Assembly (NCBI RefSeq): GCF_014084105.1
Contig: NZ_CP048289.1
Location: 3,605,922 to 3,669,921 of the forward strand
Direction: 5' to 3'
Length of the DNA: 64,000 bases
Source of the DNA: Streptacidiphilus sp. P02-A3a
GTDB lineage: Bacteria; Actinomycetota; Actinomycetes; Streptomycetales; Streptomycetaceae
Shown here: positions 34,234 through 43,544 of the stretch, piece by piece
Layout of the letters: every line of letters begins with the position of its first letter
Numbering within the stretch: the stretch's first letter is position 1
Notes under the pieces: generated by a model
Databases searched by the model: none
What the model was told of the DNA's origin: nothing
The model's input: only the letters and a program-made list of their open reading frames with translations
Made by a program: the position numbers and the translations under genes

Positions 34234-34253
34234 TTGACCCATACTCAGGTCAA
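34234..34253. promoter_or_regulatory. Dyad TTGACC-N8-GGTCAA between the divergent CHAT-locus genes
   Basis: Six-bp perfect arms surround an 8-nt centre. It overlaps a second small dyad (AGTAT-N9-ATACT at 34227-34245). The site lies between the pair and the CHAT-TPR gene, so one regulator could control both directions. TTGACC could also serve as a -35 box for the rightward gene. Confidence 0.45.
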
Positions 34254-34347
34254 TGGCTCTGCTCGACGGAGGTGGCCGGTGGCTCCGCTATGGGGGTTTG
34301 GTCGGGGACGGGCGCGGCGGCGTACCGGGGAGGGGTCCGCGCGCGGC

Positions 34348-37300
34348 GTGGGCCCCGGAGTATCCCCGCAGCGGGGGCCGGATCCCTTGTCCGACGTACG
34401 GGACTTGGTCGGTGTGGCGTTCGCCCTGGCGGGGCACGGTGACGTCCACCGGGCCCGCCAGTGCCTGGAGCAGGCCGCGGCGCGGACCGAGGACCCGCGG
34501 ATCCTCTTCGACATCGGCGCGTTCCACCAGCAGAGGCTCGGGGACGACGAGCGGGCGCTGGTCTGCTACCGCCGCGCGGCCGGAGCCGGTTCCGTGGACG
34601 CGATGAACAACCTGGGTGTGCTGCTCAAGAACCGGGGGCAGCAAGTGGAAGCGGAGGTGTGGCTGCGCAGGGCGGCGGTGACCGGGGACCAGGACGCGGC
34701 CGGGAACCTGGCCGGGCTCCTGCTGCTGCGCGGGAGGCGCACCGAAGCGGCCCCGTGGCTGGAGCGGGCGGCGACCGGAGGAACGCCTGACGCGATGGCC
34801 ACGCTGGCTCTGTACCTGCTCCAGGACGGTCGTGAACAGGCGGCCCGCACCTGGTTCGGGCGGGCCGCCGCGACCGGCCACCAAGGCGCCGCCGCCTTCC
34901 TACGGCGCCTGGACAGCCAGGACCACGCCCCGGCGGACAGGCCGCAGCACACCACCCCGCCCGTACCCGGGCCCGCCCGGGAGGACGACGCACCGGTGCG
35001 GATCGACCTCCAGGACCTGCTCGGTTCGGCCGAGAACGCTCAGCGTGCCTACGAGCGGCACGGCAACCCGGAGGTACTCGAACTCGCGCTCTCCCTGGTC
35101 GAGATGGTGACCTCCGGCTCCGGACCGGCCCGGGGCTCGAAGAGCGAAGCGCTCCGGCTCCGCGGTGTCCTGCTGCGACTGCGGTACGAGCGGACCCGCG
35201 ACCGCGCGGACCTGGACGCGGCGGTCACGGCCGGGCGCGCCGCGCTCGCCGACGCCGGGGCCCACGGCGCCGGGCGGGCCAACCGCCTGTCCAGCCTGTG
35301 CGCCTCCTTGCAGGAGGTCTTCGTCCTCACTGGTGACACCTCCGTCATCGAGGAGGCCGTCAGCCTGTCCCGGGAAGCACTGGAAGAGGTGTCCGCCGAC
35401 CCTGGCTTCCCCCACCGGGCGGCCCTGCTGGGCAATCTGAGCAACGCGCTGCTGCGGCTGAGCCGGGCCGACGGCCGCCCGCAGACAGTGGCCGAGGCGG
35501 TGGTCGCCGGACGCGAGGCCGTGCAGGCGACCGCGGACGGCGATCCGGCCCTGGCCGGCCTGCTGCTCAACCTCGGGACAGCTCTGGTGTTCCAGGCGGG
35601 TACGAGCAACAGCCTCGTGGCGCTGGACGAGGCCATTCGGTGCTACCGCCGGGGCCTGGCGCTGCTGCCCGAAGGCCACCCGCGGATCGGCGCGGTCCGG
35701 TCGATGGTCGAGCAGGCCCTACGCGCGCAGGAGGACCTGCGGCGCTCCACCACCGGGACGCCCGCCCCGGCGCCCGCCGACGTTTCGGTGGACGAGCTGA
35801 TGCACGCGGCCGACACCGAATACGCGGAGTACGAGAGCACCGGGGACCTCACTCGCCTGGACGCCGCCGACGCCGGCTACCGGGCCGTTCTGGACGCGGC
35901 CACGGACGACTCCGGGATCCGGGACGGGCTCATCGGCCTCGGGCTCGTCCGCTGGTCACGGACGGAACACAACGGTGACGCCGCCGAACTGGACCAGGCC
36001 ATCGAGCTGTTCCAGGCCGCCGCGGCCCGTGGCGACCAGAGCGCCCCGGAGGCGCTGATCGCGCGGTCGAACCTCGGCGGGGTGCTGCTGCTGCGCGCGA
36101 CGCGCACGGCAGCGGAGGACGACCTGCGCGAGTCCGTCAGGCTGGCCCGCGAGGTCCTGGACGCGATCGCCCCGGACAGCGTCCGGCGCGCCGGACGCCT
36201 GGACACGCTCGGGATGCGTCTCCTGTCGCTGTACCGGACCAACAATGACTCCGGCACGCTGGAGGAGGCCGAGGGGTTCACGCGTGCGGCGCTCACCGAT
36301 TCCGGCCGGACCGGCGAGCCGAGTCCCTCGATCACCGCCAATCTGGCCGAGGTGCTGAAAGAGGTCCACGTGCGGTACCCGCACACGTCGCGGGGCACGG
36401 CAGCGCTGAACGAAGCCGTCGAGCTGATCCGCGCGGCCGTCGCCGCCACCCCCCAGGGCCACCTGCTCCGTCCCCGGCTCCAGGGCAACCTGGCCGCCGC
36501 CCTGCTGCAACGGCACAGCCACCAGCAGGACGCGGACCAGGCGGATCCAGACCTCGCGGAGGCGGCCGAGGCACTCGACACCGCGATCGCGACCACCCCC
36601 GAGGGACACCCCAACCTCATCGAGCGCACGAGCCTACTCGCTCACATCCGGCACCTGCGCTACCAGCGGACCGGCGGAGCAGCGGACGCCCTGGCAGCAG
36701 TCCAGGCCGCCGAGGCCGCCCTGCGAGCCACCCCGCGAGGCCACCAGCTGCGTTCCGGCGCACTCATCCAGCTGGGACGTGCGCTGACGGGCCAGTACCT
36801 GGCGAGCGACAACATCCCCGCGCTGACCTCCGCCGTGGCCTGCTTCCAGCAGGCAACCGCAGACCCCTACGCCCCCGCGAGCCGACGAGTGGAAGCGGCG
36901 CGGCTGGGGGGATACGCCCTGATCAAGCTGGAGTCCTGGCCCGAAGCCGCCACCTGCTTCACCGCCGCCGTCGAACTCCTGCCCCGGCTGGCACCGCGAG
37001 CCCTCAGCCAGGCCGACCGCGAGCACCAACTGTCCCGGATTTCCGGTCTGGCCTCGGACGCCGCCGCCTGCGCACTCCAGGCAGGCGACCCCCCGCTCGC
37101 GGTACGACTGCTCGAACAGGGACGGGCCGTCCTGCTGTCCCAGGCCCTGGACGCCCGCACCGACATCAGCGAACTCTGCTCCCGGCACCCGGGGCTGGCC
37201 GACAGGTTCGACGCCCTGCGCGACGCTCTGGACCCCCGCGAACACCGGACGGCAAGCAACACCCGGCAGCCCGCCGCAGAGCCGCGCGCGCTGACGGCCC

Positions 37301-38514
37301 AATGGGACGAACTGATCGCCACCATCCGCCGACAGCCGGGCCTCCAGGACTTCCTCGCCCCGCCCGACCTGGACGAGCTGCTGCCCCGGATCACCCGGCA
37401 CGGCTCCGTCTCCATCGTCAACAGCAGCTACCTGCGCAGCGACGCCCTGCTGCTCACCGCCGACGGCATCCGCCTCGTCCCCCTCCCCGACCTTCGCCAG
37501 GACGAGGTCAGCCGCCATGCCGGTGCCCTACCGGGCCTGATCGGCACCGCCTTCCACGACCCGAGCGTGCTGGCCCGCCGCGACGCCCAGCGGGACGTGT
37601 CGGCGGTGTTGCGCTGGCTCTGGGACACCACCGCCGAACCCGTACTCAGCGCGCTCGGCCTCACCCGCGCCCCGGCTCCGGGAGACACCTGGCCGCGCCT
37701 GTGGTGGATGCCGACCGGGCAACTCGCCGCCCTCCCGCTGCACGCCGCGGGCCGCCACCCCCGGAGCGCCGCCGACAACGCGGGTACCCACATGGGCACC
37801 GCCGCCGACCCGGACCGGTCGGCCACGGTGCCCGACCGGGTGGTCCCCTCCTACGCCCTGACCCTCCGTGCGCTCGCCCGCGCCCACCAGCGGTCCACGG
37901 CCGGAAACCCAGTGCCGCAAGGCCCGCTCCTGGTCGCCATGCCGACCACCCCCGGCCCGGTGGCCGACCTGCCCCACGTCCGTGCCGAGACCGACGCGGT
38001 CACCGGACGCCTCCCCGGGATCCGCCTGCTGACCGGCGACCAGGCCGTGCAGCGGACCGTCCTGGCCGAACTGCCCCGGTACCGGTGGGCCCACTTCTCC
38101 TGCCATGCCACCAGCACCCCCGACCAGCCCTCAGCAGGCCGCATCCTCCTGCACGACCACGCCACGGAACCGCTGACCACAGCGGACATCGCCCGGCTGG
38201 ACCTATCGCAGGCCGAACTGGTGTACCTGTCGGCCTGCCGGACCACCCACAACCGGACGGACCTGCCCGACGAGCCGGTGCACATCACCGGATCCTTCCA
38301 CCTCGCCGGATACGCCCACGTGATCGGCACCCTGTGGGAAGTCCAGGACGAAGCCGCGGCACGGATCGCGGCAGCCTTCTACCAGGCCATCTGCCTCCCG
38401 CACGCCGACGCCGCCCGCAGCGCCCGCGCCCTGCACGCCAGCCTGCGCCGCGAACACGACCTGGCTCCGCTGCTCCCCTCGCACTGGGCGGCACACCTGC
38501 ACGTGGGGATCTGA
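34348..38514 (+). CDS. TPR-repeat protein with C-terminal CHAT (caspase-like) protease domain
   Basis: The roughly 1388-residue cytosolic protein has N-terminal Sel1/TPR-like repeats (DAMNNLGVLLKNRGQQVEAEVWLRRAA and similar), a long TPR array (about 230-920) and a C-terminal CHAT domain (about 1000-1388). The caspase-type dyad is intact: His1253 in HFSCHAT and Cys1297 in YLSACRT, followed by GSFHLAGYAHVIGTLWEV. CHAT-TPR proteins are peptidases activated by partners, including in CRISPR and conflict systems. GTG 34348 is a compromise start (GGGGAGGGG 12 nt upstream). Downstream TTG or GTG codons are alternatives. It is divergent from the coupled small pair. Confidence 0.87.
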   Translation: MGPGVSPQRGPDPLSDVRDLVGVAFALAGHGDVHRARQCLEQAAARTEDPRILFDIGAFHQQRLGDDERALVCYRRAAGAGSVDAMNNLGVLLKNRGQQVEAEVWLRRAAVTGDQDAAGNLAGLLLLRGRRTEAAPWLERAATGGTPDAMATLALYLLQDGREQAARTWFGRAAATGHQGAAAFLRRLDSQDHAPADRPQHTTPPVPGPAREDDAPVRIDLQDLLGSAENAQRAYERHGNPEVLELALSLVEMVTSGSGPARGSKSEALRLRGVLLRLRYERTRDRADLDAAVTAGRAALADAGAHGAGRANRLSSLCASLQEVFVLTGDTSVIEEAVSLSREALEEVSADPGFPHRAALLGNLSNALLRLSRADGRPQTVAEAVVAGREAVQATADGDPALAGLLLNLGTALVFQAGTSNSLVALDEAIRCYRRGLALLPEGHPRIGAVRSMVEQALRAQEDLRRSTTGTPAPAPADVSVDELMHAADTEYAEYESTGDLTRLDAADAGYRAVLDAATDDSGIRDGLIGLGLVRWSRTEHNGDAAELDQAIELFQAAAARGDQSAPEALIARSNLGGVLLLRATRTAAEDDLRESVRLAREVLDAIAPDSVRRAGRLDTLGMRLLSLYRTNNDSGTLEEAEGFTRAALTDSGRTGEPSPSITANLAEVLKEVHVRYPHTSRGTAALNEAVELIRAAVAATPQGHLLRPRLQGNLAAALLQRHSHQQDADQADPDLAEAAEALDTAIATTPEGHPNLIERTSLLAHIRHLRYQRTGGAADALAAVQAAEAALRATPRGHQLRSGALIQLGRALTGQYLASDNIPALTSAVACFQQATADPYAPASRRVEAARLGGYALIKLESWPEAATCFTAAVELLPRLAPRALSQADREHQLSRISGLASDAAACALQAGDPPLAVRLLEQGRAVLLSQALDARTDISELCSRHPGLADRFDALRDALDPREHRTASNTRQPAAEPRALTAQWDELIATIRRQPGLQDFLAPPDLDELLPRITRHGSVSIVNSSYLRSDALLLTADGIRLVPLPDLRQDEVSRHAGALPGLIGTAFHDPSVLARRDAQRDVSAVLRWLWDTTAEPVLSALGLTRAPAPGDTWPRLWWMPTGQLAALPLHAAGRHPRSAADNAGTHMGTAADPDRSATVPDRVVPSYALTLRALARAHQRSTAGNPVPQGPLLVAMPTTPGPVADLPHVRAETDAVTGRLPGIRLLTGDQAVQRTVLAELPRYRWAHFSCHATSTPDQPSAGRILLHDHATEPLTTADIARLDLSQAELVYLSACRTTHNRTDLPDEPVHITGSFHLAGYAHVIGTLWEVQDEAAARIAAAFYQAICLPHADAARSARALHASLRREHDLAPLLPSHWAAHLHVGI

Positions 38515-38640
38515 TCCGGGTCTGCCGGGCCGAGGACGGACGTGCGGTACGGGCAGTTGATCGGACAGCGAGAGTCGCGCACCGGCTCAGCGGGCGGCTC
38601 CCGGCCTCGGGGACGGGGGCGCGGTGCTGGGATGTGGCTG

Positions 38641-40335
38641 TCAGGAGTCGTTGGGGCGCAGTTCGCCGTGGCTGACGAGGTCGGTCGCTGTTTCGACGTC
38701 GGGTGTCATCCAGCGGTCGTCGCCGAGGGCTGCCACGTGGTCGCGGAAGCGTTGGTGGAGTTCGGTGGTGGCCTTGGCCATGGGCAGGGTGCCCATGAGG
38801 GGGCGGGCGAGGTCGACGCCTTGGTCGGCGAGGAGGAACTCGACGGCCAGGACGGTTTCGGCGCGGTCCAGGTTGTCGTCGAGGTTGCGGGCTGATGCCA
38901 TGGCCATCGTGTTGTCGTCCTCCTGGCCGAACTTCTCCGGGCGCGACAGCACGTCGGCGGGCATCGCTCGTACCTGCATCTCGGGGATCAGTGCGGCGCC
39001 GACGGTCTGGACCTGCACCATGCCGGAGTTCAGGCCGACGGGCGGGGCGGCCAGGTTGTCGGGCAGTCCGTAGCTCCACTTCGATGAGATCAGGCGGCTG
39101 GACAGCTCGTCGCCGAGGACCGCCACGGCGGTGATGTCCGCGTTGAGGGTGTCCATCGCGTGGCCGATCTGGGCGCCGTCCCAGTTGCCGCCCATCACGA
39201 ACTCGTAGGTGCCGGCGGGCTGCTTGAACAGCAGGGGGTTGGAGGTCGAGGCGTTGGCCTCGTGGCCGATGATGGTTTCCGCCTCGGTGAGGGTCTGGCG
39301 GGCGGTCGCGATGATGTGCGGGGCGGCGCGCACCGATACGGCGTCCTGGATCCGGGGGGAGGTCTCCCCGAACTGCTTGCGCCCTTGGTCGGTCATCCAC
39401 GCGCTGCCGCGGGTCAGTGCGCGCAGGCGGGCTGCTTCCGCCTCTTCGGCGGGGAAGCGCCGCTCGGCGTGGGTGCGCGCGTCCAGCGAGCTCGCCTCCG
39501 CGCGGGTCGCCTCCAGGAACAGGCCGAACGCGCCGTCGAACTCGTCGAGGAAGGTCTCGGCCCGGCTGACGGACGCGGTGTAGCGGGCGGTCAGCACGCC
39601 GCTGCCGCTGATCAGCGGAAGGGCTTCCCCCGCCTGTAGCTCGAACGTGGGCGGCAGACCGGCCTGCGCGAGGACATCGCGGGTGTCGCGTGGCGGGCCG
39701 CCGCGGAACCGCGCCTGTCCCGCGTCGCCGGTCAGGACGAGGCCGGCGGCCGCCATGGGCTGAAGGTCACCGGTACCCAGCGAGCCGATCGAGGGCATGA
39801 CGGGGGTCACCCCGGCGTTCACCAGCGCCAGCATCCGCTCCACCATCTCGGGCCGCACACCCATGTGGGCGCGGGCCATCGCGTTCGCCCGCAGCACCAG
39901 CGCCAGCCGGGCCACCCCCTCCGGGAGCTCACTGCCCGTCCCGGCCGCGTGCGAGCGCAGGATCCGACGCTGGAAGTCACGCTGCTGCTCGTCCGTCAGG
40001 GTGTGGTCCTTGAGCGGACCCAACGCCTGGTTCCAGCCGTAGACGCGCTGCCCGCTGTTCAGCGCGGCCAGGGCGCCTGCCCGGGCCTGGCGCATCCGTA
40101 CTGCGGCGGCCGGCGCCAGACGCAGCGGTCCGGACACTCCCCGCAGTACCGCCTTCATCTGGGAGACCGTCAGATGTCCGCCGTCGAGCGTCAGGCCCGA
40201 GGCGCTGGGGGAGAGCGTCGCGGACGGGGCCTGGGCCTGCGTGGGGGCCGGAGCCGCACTCGACACCAGGGCGACGGCGGTGGCCGTGACCACGGCCACC
40301 CGCACCGCACGGGGGGCAAGGGAAGAGAAGTTCAC
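38641..40335 (-). CDS. Exported aromatic-amino-acid-lyase (HAL/PAL) family protein with altered MIO motif
   Basis: The 564-residue protein has a signal peptide (about 1-35) and then the full histidine/phenylalanine ammonia-lyase fold. Catalytic Tyr (VYGWNQALG), RIQDAVSVRAAP, EANASTSNPLLF, GGNWDGAQIGHAMD and GQEDDNTMAMAS are all recognisable. The MIO-forming region reads PSIGSLGTGDLQPMA (residues 181-195). The Ala-Ser-Gly that cyclises into the prosthetic group is replaced by Gly-Thr-Gly, with one residue deleted before it. Known family members are cytosolic, so the signal peptide is also odd. It may be a non-MIO lyase/isomerase or a binding protein. A divergent 2OG oxygenase lies 297 bp away. 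Confidence 0.85.
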   Translation of the reverse strand: MNFSSLAPRAVRVAVVTATAVALVSSAAPAPTQAQAPSATLSPSASGLTLDGGHLTVSQMKAVLRGVSGPLRLAPAAAVRMRQARAGALAALNSGQRVYGWNQALGPLKDHTLTDEQQRDFQRRILRSHAAGTGSELPEGVARLALVLRANAMARAHMGVRPEMVERMLALVNAGVTPVMPSIGSLGTGDLQPMAAAGLVLTGDAGQARFRGGPPRDTRDVLAQAGLPPTFELQAGEALPLISGSGVLTARYTASVSRAETFLDEFDGAFGLFLEATRAEASSLDARTHAERRFPAEEAEAARLRALTRGSAWMTDQGRKQFGETSPRIQDAVSVRAAPHIIATARQTLTEAETIIGHEANASTSNPLLFKQPAGTYEFVMGGNWDGAQIGHAMDTLNADITAVAVLGDELSSRLISSKWSYGLPDNLAAPPVGLNSGMVQVQTVGAALIPEMQVRAMPADVLSRPEKFGQEDDNTMAMASARNLDDNLDRAETVLAVEFLLADQGVDLARPLMGTLPMAKATTELHQRFRDHVAALGDDRWMTPDVETATDLVSHGELRPNDS

Positions 40336-40632
40336 CCTACGACCATAGACATATATGATGGTTTATTAGGTTTCATTCTATTTCCTGATTTTCGTGGCGC
40401 ACCGGCCGACTCGTCGTCGAGCAGGCCGGGCGGGAACCCTGCCGGGCGGTCAGCGGTGTGCCGTGTCGGGGATCTGGCCGGAATCCGATCCTGCGGGGTT
40501 GTACGAATTCTCGGGTGCCCTTCAAGATGACACAGCGGTTTGGGCCTCTGGTCCAGACATGCCTCGCGGTCCTGCGGTAGTCGGGGGCGGGGCCCCGCAC
40601 GGTCCGATCGGCGACGGCGCAGGAGGACACGG
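40336..40632. other. Divergent promoter region of lyase-like and 2OG oxygenase genes
   Basis: The first 60 bp (40343-40395) are strikingly AT-rich and contain overlapping TATA-like boxes suited to a leftward promoter. The rest is GC-rich with no supported gene. A leftward frame at 40373-40630 has no ribosome binding site or recognisable product and is dismissed. Confidence 0.4.
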
Positions 40633-41547
40633 GTGATACCGCACGTAGAGTTACCGGGCCACGCGGCCAACTGGACCTCGAAGGACCGGGCGGCAGTCGC
40701 CGCCGGGGCTGGTGGCCACTGCCGCCTCCAAGGGTTCTTCTTCGTCCACAACCACGGCATCCCCACTGACCTGATCGGGGAGGTGTACGGGGAAACGCAG
40801 CGGTTCTACCGGCTGCCGCCGACGGAGAAGAGCCGGTACGACGCCACCGAGCAGTCCCAGTTCCTGGGGTACCGCGGGCTCGGCAGGGAACGCAGTCGCA
40901 CCCACGGCGGCACCGAGGCGTGCGAGCAGTACCGGGTCGGCAGCACCACCGACCAACTCCCCCCGCCCGTCTCTGTGGACTTCTACCACGCGCCGTTCCC
41001 CAAGTCCCTGGAGCTCTTCGCCCACTTGACCTGCCTGGCCGACGGAATCCTCGCCGCGTGCGCCCTGGACCTGGGGCTGGAGGAGAACGCGTTCACCCCC
41101 GGCCCGGGGGGAGGCCCGTTGCACCGGCTGGGCCTGAACCACTACGGTGCGAGCCACCCGTCCGCCGCCGCCTCCACCGCCGGTTATGCGATGTCGCCGC
41201 ACATCGACCTGTCCCTGGTGACGATTTTGGACCAGGACGAACCTGGTCTGGAGGTCCGCGACCGCGACGGAACGTGGCTGGAGGTCCCCACCGTCCCTGG
41301 CGCGCTGTTCGTCTTCCTCGGCGACTACGTCCAGCGATGGACCAACGGGCGGCACCGGGCGGCACCGCACCGGGTCCGGCTGGTGCACCGCGACCGGATG
41401 TCTCTCCAGTACAAGCACCGGCCGGAGTACGGCGTCGTCGTGCGGCCGCTGGACGCTCTCACCGGTCCGGGCGATCCTCCCGTATACGCACCGCTGGACA
41501 CCGGCCCCGACTACGTGGCCGTACTGAGGTCGATCCTCGGCGGATGA
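40633..41547 (+). CDS. 2-oxoglutarate/Fe(II)-dependent dioxygenase, isopenicillin-N-synthase-like
   Basis: The 304-residue enzyme has the DIOX_N pattern GFFFVHNHGIP near residue 35 and a double-stranded beta-helix core with Fe ligands HxD (SPHIDLSLVTIL) and distal His (GRHRAAPHRV). RDRMSLQY supplies the Arg-x-Ser 2OG contact. It would hydroxylate or desaturate a small substrate. GTG 40633 is chosen because AGGAGGA lies six bases upstream. Its pairing with the secreted lyase-like gene across a divergent promoter may be functional, but compartments differ, so this is only a neighbourhood hint. Confidence 0.93.
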   Translation: MIPHVELPGHAANWTSKDRAAVAAGAGGHCRLQGFFFVHNHGIPTDLIGEVYGETQRFYRLPPTEKSRYDATEQSQFLGYRGLGRERSRTHGGTEACEQYRVGSTTDQLPPPVSVDFYHAPFPKSLELFAHLTCLADGILAACALDLGLEENAFTPGPGGGPLHRLGLNHYGASHPSAAASTAGYAMSPHIDLSLVTILDQDEPGLEVRDRDGTWLEVPTVPGALFVFLGDYVQRWTNGRHRAAPHRVRLVHRDRMSLQYKHRPEYGVVVRPLDALTGPGDPPVYAPLDTGPDYVAVLRSILGG

Positions 41548-41658
41548 CCGATGCCGGGACAGCAGCGTCGACTGGACAGGCCCGGGCCATCTGCTTGTCG
41601 GGCCGCATCGAGGCTGCGAGAGTGGAGGCGGGGTCCGGCGCGCGGGTTCGGGGAGCGG

Positions 41659-42552
41659 ATGGTGGATTCGACGGGGAGTACGCGGTCATCGTCCGCGGCC
41701 GGACCATGGGCCGCGATGCTGTCGCCGCGCGGTTTCGCCGCGATCCGTGTGGCCGGTTTCGATTCGGTCGGACGGGTGCGCGGGACGGCGTCCTATCACG
41801 TCGAACTCAGCGGTGAGACCGGCGGCTGGCACGCACATGACTGTCGCTTCTCCCCAGCCTCGACGGGCCCGGCACCCGTGGCACTGTCCGGGGCCGGTGC
41901 ACCCAGCGCCGTCCTGGTGGAGGTACTGGAAGGGGCGCGGCGCCGAGCGCTGGAGCGGCTGCGCACCGCCTGCGCGGGGCTCGGCGGCCACGGGGTGGTG
42001 GGCGTGCAGGTGGGGATCGCACCGTCCGAAGTGGAGCCGCTGGGCATGGACTTCACGGTCAGCGGCACCGCCGTGCGAGCACGCGGTGTGGCCAACATCG
42101 ATGCCCGCCCCTTCGTCACGCACCTGGTCGGCGAGGGTTTCGCCAAGCTCGTCCTGGCCGGCTGGGTGCCGGTGGACCTCCTCGTCGGACGGTCCATCGG
42201 AGTGCGGCACGAGGACGTGGAGAGCTGGAGCCAGCTGCATTCCGTCACCAACCGGGAGGTGGACGGCTGGACGGCCCTGCTCGGCGGCGTGCGCGCCGAC
42301 GCCCGCTCCCGGCTCCGGCGGCAAGCTGCGGAGCTGGGCGGCGACGGAGTCCTACTGAACGGTGCCGAGCTCACCGTGGGCGAGCAGCGGTGCCAGGCGG
42401 AGTCCCCGTCCCCCGGGAGGGACGAGCCCACGGACCGAGTCGCCCACTGCACCATCGTCGGCACCTCAATCGCCCGCTTCACCAGTGGATCGGCCGGAGC
42501 GCATCCGCTCACCATGATCCCTCTGCACGGCACGACGGCGCGGCGGATCTGA
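41659..42552 (+). CDS. YbjQ/UPF0145-like heavy-metal-binding-domain protein
   Basis: The roughly 297-residue protein contains a YbjQ-like unit in its middle and C-terminal half (LGGHGVVGVQVGIAPSEVEPLGMDFTVSGTAVRA) and a second related segment near the C-terminus (RRQAAELGGDGVLLNGAELTVGEQR...HCTIVGTSIARF). YbjQ domains form pentameric beta-barrels proposed to bind metal. No function is established. ATG 41659 follows GGGGAGCGG, and an earlier frame opening at 41551 has no good signal. It follows the oxygenase gene closely and may be in its operon. Confidence 0.75.
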   Translation: MVDSTGSTRSSSAAGPWAAMLSPRGFAAIRVAGFDSVGRVRGTASYHVELSGETGGWHAHDCRFSPASTGPAPVALSGAGAPSAVLVEVLEGARRRALERLRTACAGLGGHGVVGVQVGIAPSEVEPLGMDFTVSGTAVRARGVANIDARPFVTHLVGEGFAKLVLAGWVPVDLLVGRSIGVRHEDVESWSQLHSVTNREVDGWTALLGGVRADARSRLRRQAAELGGDGVLLNGAELTVGEQRCQAESPSPGRDEPTDRVAHCTIVGTSIARFTSGSAGAHPLTMIPLHGTTARRI

Positions 42553-42834
42553 GGTGGAGCCCGACTACCGGGCCACCTGTCGCGCCCGCCCGAGGGCGGT
42601 CACCGTCGAGCGCTCCTCAGCCGTCGGGTGTTCCGCAGCAGCACGCTCCTCCTGTCCACGATCACGGCATCGGTGCCGCTGGCCCGGCCGCGCCAGCTTC
42701 GAACTCCGCCACCGCATCCTGCTCCAGTAGCGCAAAGTCACCCCACAGGAAAAGCCCGCTGCCCGTACGGGGGCGAAAGCCGCGCATAACTCCGGTAGCC
42801 GGGGGCAGCAGCGTGACGAAGGAGGATGATAACA

Positions 42835-42996
42835 ATGGGTGCTCTTCTGCTGGTTCTTCTACTCGCCCTTATCCTGGGCGGTGCGGGTTTCGCCATCCAC
42901 ATTCTGTGGTGGGTCGCCGTGGTGGTCCTGGTGCTGTGGGTCGTCGGGTTCTTCGCTCGCAGCAGCGGCGGAGGCGGCCGCTGGTACCGCTGGTAA
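42835..42996 (+). CDS. 53-residue hydrophobic membrane protein, copy 2
   Basis: This encodes MGALLLVLLLALILGG... ending GGGGRWYRW, nearly identical to the product of 31932-32093. The leader (GCATA...CCGGGGGCAGCAGCGTG, then GAAGGAGGATGAT) is also conserved for about 50 bp. The two TM-helix layout is as in copy 1. A 24-bp perfect hairpin follows. Duplicate copies 10.9 kb apart with conserved leaders suggest the leader is functional. Confidence 0.8.
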   Translation: MGALLLVLLLALILGGAGFAIHILWWVAVVVLVLWVVGFFARSSGGGGRWYRW

Positions 42997-43015
42997 CCAG
43001 GCACACACGATAACT

Positions 43016-43066
43016 GCGGGCATGCCGTGGGGCGCACCGGTTCGGTGCGCCCCACGGCATGCCCGC
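43016..43066 (+). terminator. Very long terminator hairpin of copy 2
   Basis: A perfect 24-bp stem (43016-43039 with 43043-43066) surrounds a 3-nt loop, 19 bp after the stop. Confidence 0.8.
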
Positions 43067-43544
43067 GGCTGGATCACCGTCCGGACTGGTCCACCCCTCG
43101 TGTGCACCTCGGCGGGAACCCTGGGTAGGGGCTGTACAGGGGTCGGCGCCGGCCAGCCAACGTGTGACCCGCACGCATCCTCCAGGCGCCGCGCCGACCC
43201 CTCCCCCCAACAGAAGGTCGGCAGGCGCACGGCCGGTCGCGGCGCGGGTCGGCCGGCGTTACCGCCTCGCCACGACTCGGGGGCGGTCGGGCTTCTCGTT
43301 GTCGTCCCCGACTCGGGGGCGGGTGGCGTTGACGACCTCGGCGCTGCGCTCGTAGGCCGTGACGGCGAGAGCCCAGTCCTCTATGCCGCGGCCGTCGGTC
43401 GGCCCTCGGTGGACCGGGGTTGTAGTTACCCATCTGCCCCCTGCCCGGTTGCCGGCCACGGCGGTGTTGCGCGAACGGTGCCGACACCCGACGGGCGGCG
43501 GCGCACCGGACCCGCGCTCGGATCGTGCGGGCCTCCCGGCAGGG
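43067..43544. other. Intergenic stretch without a supported gene
   Basis: The 478 bp lie between the hairpin and the stop of a leftward secreted-protein gene. CGACTCGGGGGCGG occurs twice (about 43273 and 43308). A leftward frame through 43259-43573 runs into the secreted gene's end and has no start signal. Nothing else is supportable. Confidence 0.4.

Noticed and set aside
40373-40630. Leftward 85-codon frame in the lyase/oxygenase gap
   Set aside because: It occupies the divergent promoter region, has no start signal, and its sequence matches nothing I know.
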